Below, piece by piece: positions 1-6,489 of a stretch of 9,576 nt of DNA. The stretch's first letter is position 1; each line of letters begins with the position of its first letter. The notes under the pieces are model-generated. The model was not told the origin of the DNA and did not search any database. It saw only the letters and a program-made list of their open reading frames with translations. The position numbers and the translations under genes are program-made. This DNA is from Faecalimonas sp. GTDB taxonomy: Bacteria > Bacillota_A > Clostridia > Lachnospirales > Lachnospiraceae. Where the stretch lies: contig JAPFCT010000251.1 of the NCBI GenBank assembly GCA_026169575.1, positions 1 through 9,576 on the forward strand, given 5' to 3'.

Positions 1-570
1 GTCAAGTGTCATCTGATCACCTGTGTATGCGTGGATTGTACACATAATTCCGGATTTGATTGTTGCTAATTTGTTTAATGCGTCAGCCATTGGTGCTAAG
101 CAGTTTGTTGTACAAGATGCTGCAGAAATAACTGTATCTTCCGGTTTTAATGTGTCATGGTTTACGTTGTAAACGATTGTTGGAAGGTCATTTCCTGCTG
201 GAGCAGAGATAACAACTTTTCTTGCACCTGCTTTGATGTGTGCTTCTGCTTTTTCTTTTGATGTATAGAATCCTGTACATTCTAATACAACGTCAACACC
301 GATTTCTCCCCAAGGAAGTTCTTCAGCGTTTGCTTTTGCATAAATTTTGATTTCTTTTCCATCTACAGTAATTGAATCTTCTCCTGCTGTTACTTTATCT
401 GCTAAAGCATATTTTCCCTGAGATGAATCGTATTTTAATAAGTGAGCTAACATTTTTGGAGATGTTAAGTCGTTGATTGCAACTACTTCATATCCTTCTG
501 CTCCGAACATTTGTCTGAATGCAAGACGTCCAATACGTCCAAATCCATTAATCGCTACTTTTACTGCCAT
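1..570 (-). CDS. gap: Glyceraldehyde-3-phosphate dehydrogenase, type I (N-terminal 190 codons; 3' end outside window)
   Basis: NAD-dependent glycolytic enzyme that oxidises and phosphorylates glyceraldehyde-3-phosphate to 1,3-bisphosphoglycerate in the cytoplasm. The translation begins [20 protein letters not shown], the Rossmann-fold NAD-binding start of the family. It continues through SAPAGNDLP (about residues 122-130) to the catalytic SCTTNC motif with the active-site Cys at residue 153, and His180 in TIHAYTGDQ. The frame is open for exactly 190 codons to the left edge, so the rest of the catalytic domain lies outside. The ATG at 570-568 follows an AGGAGGAAT ribosome binding site at 584-576. 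Third codon positions look more AT-rich than in neighbouring genes, as expected for a very highly expressed gene (inference). It has its own promoter upstream, so it is probably independent of the preceding operon, although no terminator separates them. Confidence 0.97.
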   Translation of the reverse strand, partial: MAVKVAINGFGRIGRLAFRQMFGAEGYEVVAINDLTSPKMLAHLLKYDSSQGKYALADKVTAGEDSITVDGKEIKIYAKANAEELPWGEIGVDVVLECTGFYTSKEKAEAHIKAGARKVVISAPAGNDLPTIVYNVNHDTLKPEDTVISAASCTTNCLAPMADALNKLATIKSGIMCTIHAYTGDQMTLD

Positions 571-586
571 GATTAATTCCTCCTAA

Positions 587-636
587 AGTTTCTTAAACTA
601 TTATTTGTATTTGATAATTCCTTAACTTTGTTAAAG
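587..636 (-). promoter_or_regulatory. gap 5' leader with two small inverted repeats
   Basis: The roughly 78-nt leader between the predicted transcription start and the gap start codon holds two short perfect inverted repeats. One is TTAAC-AAA-GTTAA (634-622), close to the predicted start of transcription. The other is AGTTT-AAG-AAACT (599-587), directly before the Shine-Dalgarno sequence. The first could be an operator or part of an mRNA-stabilising 5' structure; both arms are only 5 bp and AT-rich, so chance is a fair alternative. Confidence 0.3.
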
Positions 637-654
637 ATTCATCAACCTTTATTT

Positions 655-683
655 ATTGTACTAAATCCGCACAGAAAATTCAA
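655..683 (-). promoter_or_regulatory. Sigma-A-type promoter for gap
   Basis: On the minus strand, a -35 box TTGAAT (683-678) is separated by 17 nt from a -10 box TACAAT (660-655). This predicts a start near 648 and a leader of about 78 nt. The -35 box lies just downstream of the stop codon of the preceding phosphatase gene (TAA at 701-699), so the promoter fills most of the intergenic gap. Confidence 0.8.
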
Positions 684-698
684 GTCATATTTACAATT

Positions 699-1499
699 TT
701 ATGGAAGTTGTTGAAAAACGGGCTTCCTGCCTTTAAATTCTGTATAATATCGAAATCCGCAGCTGTGCAGTATCTCGCCCACAAGCCCGAATTCATATGC
801 AAGATGCTCCGGTCTGTGCCCGTCTGAACCGACTGTAACGATCTCTCCTCCAAGTTCCCGGTATCTTTTTAAAATGTCTGGGTGGGGATGCGAAAAACCA
901 AGCCCGTACTTATATCCTGCCATATTCAGTTCCAGCCCTTTCCCCCGTCCGATCAGTTCCCGCAGGATCTCGTCGATCAGATCTGAAAAAGCGGTGTATG
1001 AATAATTCTCTGCACTTTTTCCATAACGCACAATATAATCCAAATGACCCAGCACATCAAATTCTGGGACTGCACGGATATTTTCCAGTGTTTCCAGAAA
1101 AGCGGCTTCATATGCCTCCCGCTCTTCTCTTTTTTCAAAGAACTGCGGATAATAAGGATCTTCTGACTGGATCACATACACTGAACCGAGTACAAAGTCA
1201 AAGGGATAACTGTTTACATATTCCTTATAATAGCCGCCCAGATGCGGCTGGAGACCAAGCTCCACACCAATCCGCACATCGATAACATCCTTGTATCTCT
1301 TCTGAAGACGCTTCATTGTCTCAAAATAAGCTGCGGTGTCAAATGTAAACGAAAGAGGTCCCGCATGATAATCTTTGTCCTGATGGTCTGTAAAACAGAT
1401 CGTGCGAAGCCCTCTTCTGACTGCTTCCCGGATCATCACTTCCGGTGCAGATTCCGCATCAGAAGAAAAGTCCGAATGTACATGAAAATCTGCATTCAT
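699..1499 (-). CDS. PHP-domain histidinol-phosphatase-like phosphoesterase (HisJ/HisK type)
   Basis: Predicted cytoplasmic metal-dependent phosphatase of the PHP superfamily. The nearest family is histidinol-phosphatase HisJ/HisK, which removes phosphate from L-histidinol phosphate in histidine biosynthesis. From the chosen start (266 aa) the metal-binding motifs appear in order: HVHSD (6-10), TDH (37-39), GVELGL with Glu80, GHLDY (151-155) and GSDGH (224-228). The stretch GSVYVI (105-110) has Tyr108 where the family normally has a metal-ligand His. The start at 1499 is preferred because GGAGGG lies 6 nt upstream and the protein begins directly with the PHP motif; an in-frame ATG at 1550, 2 nt after the mnmA stop, would add 17 residues without homology to the fold. 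It is last in the iscR-nifS-iscU-mnmA operon, with no other his genes nearby, so its substrate is not settled by context. Confidence 0.85.
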   Translation of the reverse strand: MNADFHVHSDFSSDAESAPEVMIREAVRRGLRTICFTDHQDKDYHAGPLSFTFDTAAYFETMKRLQKRYKDVIDVRIGVELGLQPHLGGYYKEYVNSYPFDFVLGSVYVIQSEDPYYPQFFEKREEREAYEAAFLETLENIRAVPEFDVLGHLDYIVRYGKSAENYSYTAFSDLIDEILRELIGRGKGLELNMAGYKYGLGFSHPHPDILKRYRELGGEIVTVGSDGHRPEHLAYEFGLVGEILHSCGFRYYTEFKGRKPVFQQLP

Positions 1500-1505
1500 T
1501 CTTCT

Positions 1506-1511
1506 CCCTCC
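1506..1511 (-). promoter_or_regulatory. Ribosome binding site deciding the phosphatase start
   Basis: GGAGGG at 1511-1506 sits 6 nt before the ATG at 1499. No equally well placed site precedes the alternative ATG at 1550, so the shorter protein is favoured. Confidence 0.8.
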
Positions 1512-1552
1512 AATTTTATTTTCCTTTCGCAAGTCCGGATGCGGTCTCATCT

Positions 1553-2626
1553 CTATAAGATCGTACCGCCTCCGACCACGTATTCTCCATCATAGAAAAC
1601 AACTGCCTGCCCCGGTGTGATCGCTCTCTGCGGTTCTTCAAAAGTGCAGGTCACTTCATCTTCCCCGGTCTTTTCGACCGTGCACCATGCACCTTTGTGA
1701 TTGTACCGGATCTTTGTCCATACGCGCATCTTTCCATTCAGATCTTCTATAGACATAAAGTTCAGCTGATTTGCTCTCAGTGTATCCGACATGGAGTCTT
1801 CATTGCTTCCGATCACAACCTCATTTGTCTCCGGGCGGATCTCAAGCACAAAGGCCGGATGTCCAAGAGACAAACCAAGTCCTTTTCGCTGTCCGACTGT
1901 ATAGTGGGTGATCCCTTTGTGTCTTCCAAGTATTTTCCCATCAAGATCTACAAAATTTCCTTCCGGAATCTTCACCGATGCTTCCTCTTCAATAAAAGAA
2001 GCATAATCTCCATCCGGGACAAAACAGATATCCTGACTGTCCGGTTTATTCGCGATTCGAAGGTTGATCTTTTCCGCAATCTCTCTGACCTGGTCCTTCG
2101 TATACTCTCCGACCGGCATCAGCGTACGCTTTAGCTGATCCTGCGTCAGATTATAAAGAGCATATGTCTGGTCTTTTGCAAGCGTTGCCGAGCGTTTTAA
2201 TGTATAACGCCCGTTCTCCAGCTGTACCACTCTTGCATAATGACCGGTGGCAATATAATCGGCGCCGATGTCCATACTTCTCTTTAGCAGCGATTCCCAT
2301 TTCACATAACGGTTGCAGGCAATACACGGGTTCGGTGTCCGGCCGTTCAGATATTCCTGCACAAAATAATCAATGACTTTTTCTTTAAACTCCTTTTTGA
2401 AGTTCATCACATAGTATGGGATTTCAAGCGCTGACGCAACACGTCTTGCATCATCGACTGCACTGAGTCCGCAGCAGCCTCCGTTTTCCTCCTCAACAGC
2501 GCGGTCCTCATCCTGCCAGATCTGCATCGTCACACCGATCACATCGTACCCCTGCTCTTTGAGAAGATACGCTGCGACGGAAGAATCCACTCCGCCCGAC
2601 ATTCCTACGACTACTTTTTTCTTCAT
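1553..2626 (-). CDS. mnmA: tRNA-specific 2-thiouridylase MnmA
   Basis: Cytoplasmic enzyme that adenylates and then thiolates U34 of tRNA-Lys, tRNA-Glu and tRNA-Gln, giving 2-thiouridine in the wobble position. The 357-residue protein has the usual family length. It shows the ATP-binding PP-loop SGGVDSS (10-16), the catalytic Cys101 in [16 protein letters not shown] (116-123), and the second catalytic Cys201 in [12 protein letters not shown], followed by [11 protein letters not shown] and the C-terminal beta-barrel domain ending GGGTIL. The ATG at 2626 has a GGGAGG site 8 nt upstream, which directly follows a GC-rich hairpin. It lies downstream of the cysteine desulfurase and scaffold genes. 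In Firmicutes a dedicated desulfurase (YrvO in Bacillus subtilis) supplies sulfur to MnmA, so the operon context suggests the desulfurase encoded here serves as donor (inference). Confidence 0.97.
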   Translation of the reverse strand: MKKKVVVGMSGGVDSSVAAYLLKEQGYDVIGVTMQIWQDEDRAVEEENGGCCGLSAVDDARRVASALEIPYYVMNFKKEFKEKVIDYFVQEYLNGRTPNPCIACNRYVKWESLLKRSMDIGADYIATGHYARVVQLENGRYTLKRSATLAKDQTYALYNLTQDQLKRTLMPVGEYTKDQVREIAEKINLRIANKPDSQDICFVPDGDYASFIEEEASVKIPEGNFVDLDGKILGRHKGITHYTVGQRKGLGLSLGHPAFVLEIRPETNEVVIGSNEDSMSDTLRANQLNFMSIEDLNGKMRVWTKIRYNHKGAWCTVEKTGEDEVTCTFEEPQRAITPGQAVVFYDGEYVVGGGTIL

Positions 2627-2639
2627 CTAAATTCCTCCC

Positions 2640-2657
2640 GCCCGGCAGATGCCGGGC
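2640..2657 (-). repeat. GC-rich hairpin between iscU and mnmA, abutting the mnmA ribosome binding site
   Basis: On the minus strand GCCCGGCATCTGCCGGGC is a perfect 8-bp inverted repeat (7 bp with a 4-nt loop in practice). It is placed 18 nt after the iscU stop and runs straight into the mnmA Shine-Dalgarno sequence GGGAGG. No U-tract follows, so it is not an ordinary intrinsic terminator. It may stabilise or mark a processing point in the operon mRNA, or modulate mnmA translation (inference). Confidence 0.7.
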
Positions 2658-2675
2658 TGCATCTTTCTATGCGGA

Positions 2676-3116
2676 TTAGTATTCTTCCTCATCCTCTTCA
2701 TCTTCATGGATATCTGATTTTGGTTTTGTCAGTCCCTCGATCTTGATCCCGTTTTTCTCTGCATAATCCCAGAGCGCTGCATGGATTGCTTCTTCCGCAA
2801 GAAGAGAACAGTGTACTTTTACCGGCGGAAGTCCGTCGAGCGCTTCCATCACCGCTTTGTTTGTCACTTTCAGTGCGTCATAAATGCTTTTTCCTTTTAC
2901 AAGCTCTGTTGCCATACTGCTTGTGGCAACTGCTGCCCCGCATCCAAATGTTTTGAATTTTACATCACGGATGATCTGGTCATCATCAATGTCAAGATAA
3001 ATTCTCATAATATCTCCACATTTTGCATTTCCGACTGTTCCTACCCCGCTCGGGTTTTCTAATTCTCCTACATTTCTTGGATTCTGAAAATGATCCATAA
3101 CCTTCTCTGTATACAT
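2676..3116 (-). CDS. iscU: Fe-S cluster assembly scaffold protein, IscU/NifU N-terminal type
   Basis: Cytoplasmic scaffold on which [2Fe-2S]/[4Fe-4S] clusters are built from sulfur supplied by the cysteine desulfurase and then passed to target proteins. The 146-residue protein begins MYTEKVMDHFQNPRNVGE. It carries the three cluster-ligand cysteines in their family contexts: NAKCGD (Cys33), KTFGCGAA (Cys59) and KVHCSLLAEEAI (Cys102). The Asp after Cys33, which makes clusters labile in IscU proteins, is retained. It lacks the C-terminal Nfu domain of full NifU. The end is an unusual acidic tail, DIHEDEEDEEEY. AGGAGG at 3132-3127 lies 10 nt before the ATG. It follows the desulfurase after a 121-nt gap and precedes mnmA by 49 nt; many clostridial annotations call this gene nifU. 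Confidence 0.95.
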   Translation of the reverse strand: MYTEKVMDHFQNPRNVGELENPSGVGTVGNAKCGDIMRIYLDIDDDQIIRDVKFKTFGCGAAVATSSMATELVKGKSIYDALKVTNKAVMEALDGLPPVKVHCSLLAEEAIHAALWDYAEKNGIKIEGLTKPKSDIHEDEEDEEEY

Positions 3117-3237
3117 AGCTTTGTTTCCTCCTGATTCTTTTGCGGTACCTTTCGTCCGCTGTTCTGTAATTGATCCGTTTTATTCTGCGTGATCTTGTCA
3201 GATACCGCTATAACAGGCTCTGACTCTGACCCTCTTT

Positions 3238-4422
3238 TTATTTGTTCTGTTTCTTCTGGAAATCTTCATAAAGTGGTGACATTTTTCTTAAATGCGCCAC
3301 AATCTCTTTTAATACATCTGCTGTGTAATCAAGATCTTCTTTTGTCGTCTCCTCACTCAGCGTCAGACGCAGAGATCCATGTGCAATCTCATGCGGCAAT
3401 CCGATCGCAAGCAATACATGGGACGGATCCAGAGATCCGGATGTACAGGCAGATCCGCTTGATCCACAGATTCCTTTCATATCCAGCATGATCAGAAGCG
3501 ATTCTCCTTCAATAAACCGGAAACTGAAGTTTGTATTATTTGGCAGTCTCCTGCCCGCATCCCCATTGAGTCTGCTGTATGGGATCTCTGTGAGGATCCG
3601 GTTGATGAAATAATCTCTCAATTCGATTTCTTTTTTTGTTCTTTCTTCCATGGAAGCGGCTGCTCGTTTTGCGGCAGTTCCAAGTCCTACGATGCCAGGT
3701 ACATTTTCTGTTCCCGCACGTCTTTTTCGTTCCTGCGCCCCTCCGTGAACAAAGGAACGGATCTTTACTCCTTTCCGGATATAGAGGAATCCGATCCCTT
3801 TCGGACCATTGATCTTATGTCCGCTCGCGCTCAGCATATCAATATGACATTCATCTACATTGATCGGTATCTGGCAGAATGCCTGCACCGCATCTGTGTG
3901 GAATAAAATCCCATGCGCATGCGCAATTTCTCCGATCTCTTTGATCGGTTCGATCGTACCGATCTCATTATTTGCAAACATGACAGAAATCAAGATCGTA
4001 TCCGGCCGGATCGCTGCACGAAGCTCCTCCAGATCTACAAGACCTTTCTCATCTACATCAAGATATGTCACTTCAAATCCCTTTTTCTCCAGATACTCTG
4101 CTGTATGAAGAATCGCATGATGTTCGATCTTTGTTGTGATAATATGTTTTCCCTTGTTCTCATAGCATTCTGCCGTTGCCTTCAGCGCCCAGTTATCAGA
4201 CTCGGAGCCTCCTGCCGTAAAATAAATCTCATTTGCCTCTGCGCCGAGAATATCTGCAATGATCTCTCTCTGTCTTGTGATGACCTCTTTGTTTCCAGCT
4301 GCAAACCCATACACGCTGGATGGATTTCCTTAATATTCTGTAAAGTATGGCAGCATCGCCTCCACAACTTCCGGAGCTGTCTTTGTCGTTGCCGCATTAT
4401 CTAAATAAATCAATTTTTCCAT
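3238..4422 (-). pseudogene. nifS: Cysteine desulfurase (NifS/IscS, class-V aminotransferase), full-length frame interrupted by an in-frame TAA at codon 31
   Basis: PLP enzyme that removes sulfur from L-cysteine as a protein persulfide for Fe-S assembly and tRNA thiolation. The ATG at 4422 follows AGGAGG and opens a family-typical N-terminus, MEKLIYLDNAATTKTAPEVV. The frame meets TAA at 4332-4330, then resumes at once with GNPSSVYGFA and runs uninterrupted to the TAA at 3240-3238 (395 codons including stop). Downstream motifs are intact: GGSESDN, ANNEIGTIEP, HTDAVQAF, SGHKINGPKG (PLP lysine), RRAGTENVPG and the mobile-loop Cys in SSGSACTSGS. The family usually has an aromatic residue before GNPSS, so one base change from TAT or TAC explains the stop. 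Reinitiation at GTG 4314 (AAGGA upstream) would yield 358 aa lacking the DNAATT strand. True nonsense mutation, sequencing error, or rare readthrough all remain possible. It is second in the operon, 12 nt after iscR. Confidence 0.85.
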
Positions 4423-4434
4423 GTCTGTATCCTC

Positions 4435-4893
4435 CTAATTCCCGCAATGCATCTGACCGGAAATCTGTTTTCCTTTCATTGCCTTGCCCTCTTCTACCAG
4501 ACGGTCCAGCTTGATCTCATCCACCGTCTGATTAATACTTTCGTTGATCTTCTGCCAGACATACTTCGTCACACATCCTCCGGCGGCCTCACATCCTTCT
4601 TCCGGATGAAGTCCGCTGCACTCTACCGGTTCTAAATTCCCTTCCAGTGCACGGAGTACATCTCCAACGGATATACTTTCCACTTCTCTGGCGAGTACAT
4701 ATCCTCCGCCGGCACCGCGGATGCTCTTGACCAGCCCTGCCTTCTTAAGCTTTGCCATAAGCTGTTCCAGATAACGCTCTGAAATTCCCTGGCGCGCCGC
4801 AATGCTGCTGATCGAGACTGGTTCAATCTCACTGTACTGTGCAAGATCGATCAGTGCCCGGAGACCATATCTCCCCTTTGTAGATAATTTCAA
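4435..4893 (-). CDS. iscR: Rrf2-family transcriptional regulator, IscR-like
   Basis: DNA-binding repressor that uses an Fe-S cluster to sense cellular cluster supply and controls Fe-S assembly genes. The 152-residue protein begins (M)KLSTKGRYGLRALIDLA, the hallmark of the Rrf2 family. The winged helix follows with ISSIAARQGISERYLEQL (about 28-45) and the wing IRGAGGGYVLAR (58-69). Three cysteines, Cys92, Cys101 and Cys107 (C-x8-C-x5-C), are placed like the cluster ligands of IscR. A fourth Cys lies near the C-terminus. The start is the TTG at 4893, with AAGG 7 nt upstream and the canonical N-terminus; a TTG at 4917 would add 8 unconserved residues and lacks a well spaced site. It is first in the operon with nifS, iscU and mnmA, and its promoter carries a candidate autoregulatory operator. 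Confidence 0.93.
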   Translation of the reverse strand: MKLSTKGRYGLRALIDLAQYSEIEPVSISSIAARQGISERYLEQLMAKLKKAGLVKSIRGAGGGYVLAREVESISVGDVLRALEGNLEPVECSGLHPEEGCEAAGGCVTKYVWQKINESINQTVDEIKLDRLVEEGKAMKGKQISGQMHCGN

Positions 4894-4900
4894 GTTCTCA

Positions 4901-4904
4901 CCTT
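4901..4904 (-). promoter_or_regulatory. Ribosome binding site deciding the iscR TTG start
   Basis: AAGG (followed by TGAG) sits 7 nt upstream of the TTG at 4893-4891. This supports a TTG start giving the canonical KLSTKGRYGL N-terminus. Confidence 0.7.
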
Positions 4905-4919
4905 CTTTATTCTTCAATC

Positions 4920-4936
4920 CCTACCAAATTACTAGG
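4920..4936 (-). promoter_or_regulatory. Candidate IscR/Rrf2 operator
   Basis: The 17-bp imperfect palindrome CCTAGTAATTTGGTAGG has outer arms CCTA/TAGG and a symmetric AT core; 12 of the 16 non-central positions are symmetric. It lies about 7-23 nt downstream of the predicted transcription start of the iscR operon. Rrf2 regulators bind AT-rich palindromes of this general shape at their own promoters (family knowledge). The assignment to IscR itself is inference from position. Confidence 0.6.
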
Positions 4937-4949
4937 ATTTACATTTTGT

Positions 4950-4978
4950 AGAATACCACTCCTTTTTTGTTCTGTCAA
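4950..4978 (-). promoter_or_regulatory. Sigma-A promoter of the iscR operon
   Basis: Minus-strand -35 TTGACA (4978-4973), 17-nt spacer, -10 TATTCT (4955-4950) preceded by TGG as an extended -10 element. The predicted start is near 4943, leaving a leader of about 50 nt that contains the candidate operator. Confidence 0.85.
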
Positions 4979-5032
4979 GACTCTCTTTTGAATATGTTTA
5001 TACAGATTACATATCTTGTCACCGGAGTCGCC

Positions 5033-6391
5033 ATGTCTAAAAAATATACGATTTTAAAAGGTACTTTTATTCTCACCGTCACCGGCGTTATCACACGCCT
5101 GATCGGCTTCTTTTACCGGGTCTTTTTAAGCCAGACGTTTGGGGAAGAAGGAGTCGGACTCTATCAGCTCATCTTCCCGGTCTATGCCCTCTGCTTCTCT
5201 CTGACTGCAGCCGGGATCGAGACAACAATCTCCCGCTGTGTTGCCAGGAGAGCTGCTCTCGGAAAACTGGAAGAAGCCAGAAAATTTCTGTTCACCGGAA
5301 TGGCAGTTTCTGTTTTTCTCTCTTTTATTGTTACCATTTTTCTCCAGAATAACGCCCCTGCCATTGCAGTCCATTTTATTGGAGAACAACAGTGTATCCC
5401 GCTACTGACCGCAATGTCCTGTGCTTTTCCGTTTGCATCTGTCCACAGCTGTATCTGCGGTTATTATTTTGGCCTGAAGCGCACCGGCGTTCCGGCAGTT
5501 TCCCAGCTGATCGAACAGACTGCGCGCGTACTGTCTGTCTACCTTATCACGCTCTTCCTGCTTCGCAGCCAGAACAGACTTTCTGTGACAGCCGCTGTCT
5601 TCGGTCTGGTATCCGGTGAACTTTTTTCCTCTCTGTTTTGTGCCCTGGTCTTTTTCCACGCACACCGGTTCGCGACCACATCCCGGCACAGCTTTTCGCA
5701 ATATCCGGCCTGCCTGCGGGAACTGTTCACCCTTTCTCTGCCACTGACTGCCAACCGGATCTTACTAAACCTTCTCCAGAGTATCGAAGCCGTCTCCATC
5801 CCAAAAGCACTGGTCACATATGGAAACACCAGGGCAGAATCTCTCAGCCTTTACGGTGTGCTGACCGGAATGGCGCTTCCCTGCATTTTCTTTCCGTCTG
5901 CACTGACAAATTCTATTTCTGTCATGCTGCTTCCCACGGTCGCCGAACTCCAGGCCTCCCAGAAACGCGGGAAACTTCTGACCCTTGTCAGAAAAGTTTT
6001 CGTTTGCTGTTTTACACTCGGCTTATCCTGCACGACCGGTTTTCTGCTGTTTGGCCGCTTTATTGGCAACACACTGTTTCACAGCAGCCTCGCAGGAAAT
6101 CTGATTCTGACACTTGCCTGGATCTGTCCGTTTCTTTATACAAACTCTACTCTGATCAGCATTTTAAACGGTCTCGGGCGCACTGCCTCTTCCTTTTTCG
6201 TCAATACGACCGGGGTGCTGTTCCGCATCGCAAGTGTCTTTTTCCTGATCCCGGCTTTCGGTATCCGCGGCTATCTGTGGGGACTGCTTGGAAGCCAGAT
6301 CATCATTACCCTGCTCTGTCTCCGGGAACTTTTTCATCTGCTTAGGTCTCCTTCTTTCCCAAGTGATCGCCCGCATACACTCAATCCATAA
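5033..6391 (+). CDS. SpoVB/MurJ-type polysaccharide or lipid-linked precursor flippase (MOP superfamily)
   Basis: Integral membrane transporter of the polysaccharide-transport/MurJ branch of the MOP superfamily, whose members flip lipid-linked sugar precursors across the membrane. SpoVB of Bacillus subtilis acts in spore cortex formation. The 452-residue protein begins MSKKYTILKGTFILTVTGVI and continues TRLIGFFYRVFLSQTFG and GVGLYQLIFPVY, a start shared by clostridial SpoVB-like proteins. Hydrophobic helices repeat along the whole length (roughly 12-14), with a short polar C-terminus. The ATG at 5033 is chosen because GGAG lies 5 nt upstream and the family N-terminus begins there; the frame could extend to 4967 but the added part overlaps the divergent iscR promoter. 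It is divergent from iscR and convergent with the SpoIIM-like gene. A cortex role is likely but not proven, since spore formers often carry several paralogues. Confidence 0.85.
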   Translation: MSKKYTILKGTFILTVTGVITRLIGFFYRVFLSQTFGEEGVGLYQLIFPVYALCFSLTAAGIETTISRCVARRAALGKLEEARKFLFTGMAVSVFLSFIVTIFLQNNAPAIAVHFIGEQQCIPLLTAMSCAFPFASVHSCICGYYFGLKRTGVPAVSQLIEQTARVLSVYLITLFLLRSQNRLSVTAAVFGLVSGELFSSLFCALVFFHAHRFATTSRHSFSQYPACLRELFTLSLPLTANRILLNLLQSIEAVSIPKALVTYGNTRAESLSLYGVLTGMALPCIFFPSALTNSISVMLLPTVAELQASQKRGKLLTLVRKVFVCCFTLGLSCTTGFLLFGRFIGNTLFHSSLAGNLILTLAWICPFLYTNSTLISILNGLGRTASSFFVNTTGVLFRIASVFFLIPAFGIRGYLWGLLGSQIIITLLCLRELFHLLRSPSFPSDRPHTLNP

Positions 6392-6413
6392 TGTTTCATC
6401 TTATTTCCTGTGG

Positions 6414-6474
6414 AAAAATAAAAAGAGAACACATGCCGGCAGAATTCTGTTTCTTCTCTGCCAGTATGTGTTCT
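6414..6474 (-). terminator. Bidirectional hairpin terminator between convergent genes
   Basis: Arms 6426-6443 and 6457-6474 form an 18-bp stem (AGAACACAT pairs perfectly with ATGTGTTCT; the inner part has one G-U and one mismatch) with a 13-nt loop. On the minus strand the stem is followed by a U-rich run (CTTTTTATTTTT, 6425-6414), fitting termination of the SpoIIM-like gene whose stop is at 6490. On the plus strand the run after the stem is only moderately T-rich, so termination of the flippase transcript may be weaker. Confidence 0.85.
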
Positions 6475-6489
6475 TCTGTAATATCCTTT

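Noticed and set aside
3117..3237. Small gene in the nifS-iscU spacer, where one minus-strand frame stays open
   Set aside because: It has no start codon with a ribosome binding site and continues out of frame into iscU.
4330..4332. Selenocysteine or reassigned stop codon explaining the nifS interruption
   Set aside because: Selenocysteine uses TGA, not TAA, and TAA ends other genes here (nifS itself, iscU, the phosphatase, the flippase), so the code looks standard.
4893..4917. Upstream TTG at 4917 as the iscR start
   Set aside because: It adds eight unconserved residues ahead of the canonical KLSTKGRYG start and lacks a suitably spaced ribosome binding site.
4988..5017. Sigma-E-like promoter (GAATATG, then CATATCTT after 13 nt) for the flippase
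   Set aside because: Matches to the consensus are partial and the implied start would fall on the ribosome binding site at 5024-5027.
5126..6376. Several long open frames opposite to or overlapping the flippase gene
   Set aside because: They are shadows of a GC-richer coding region; the plus-strand frame alone gives a coherent membrane protein with a family-typical start.
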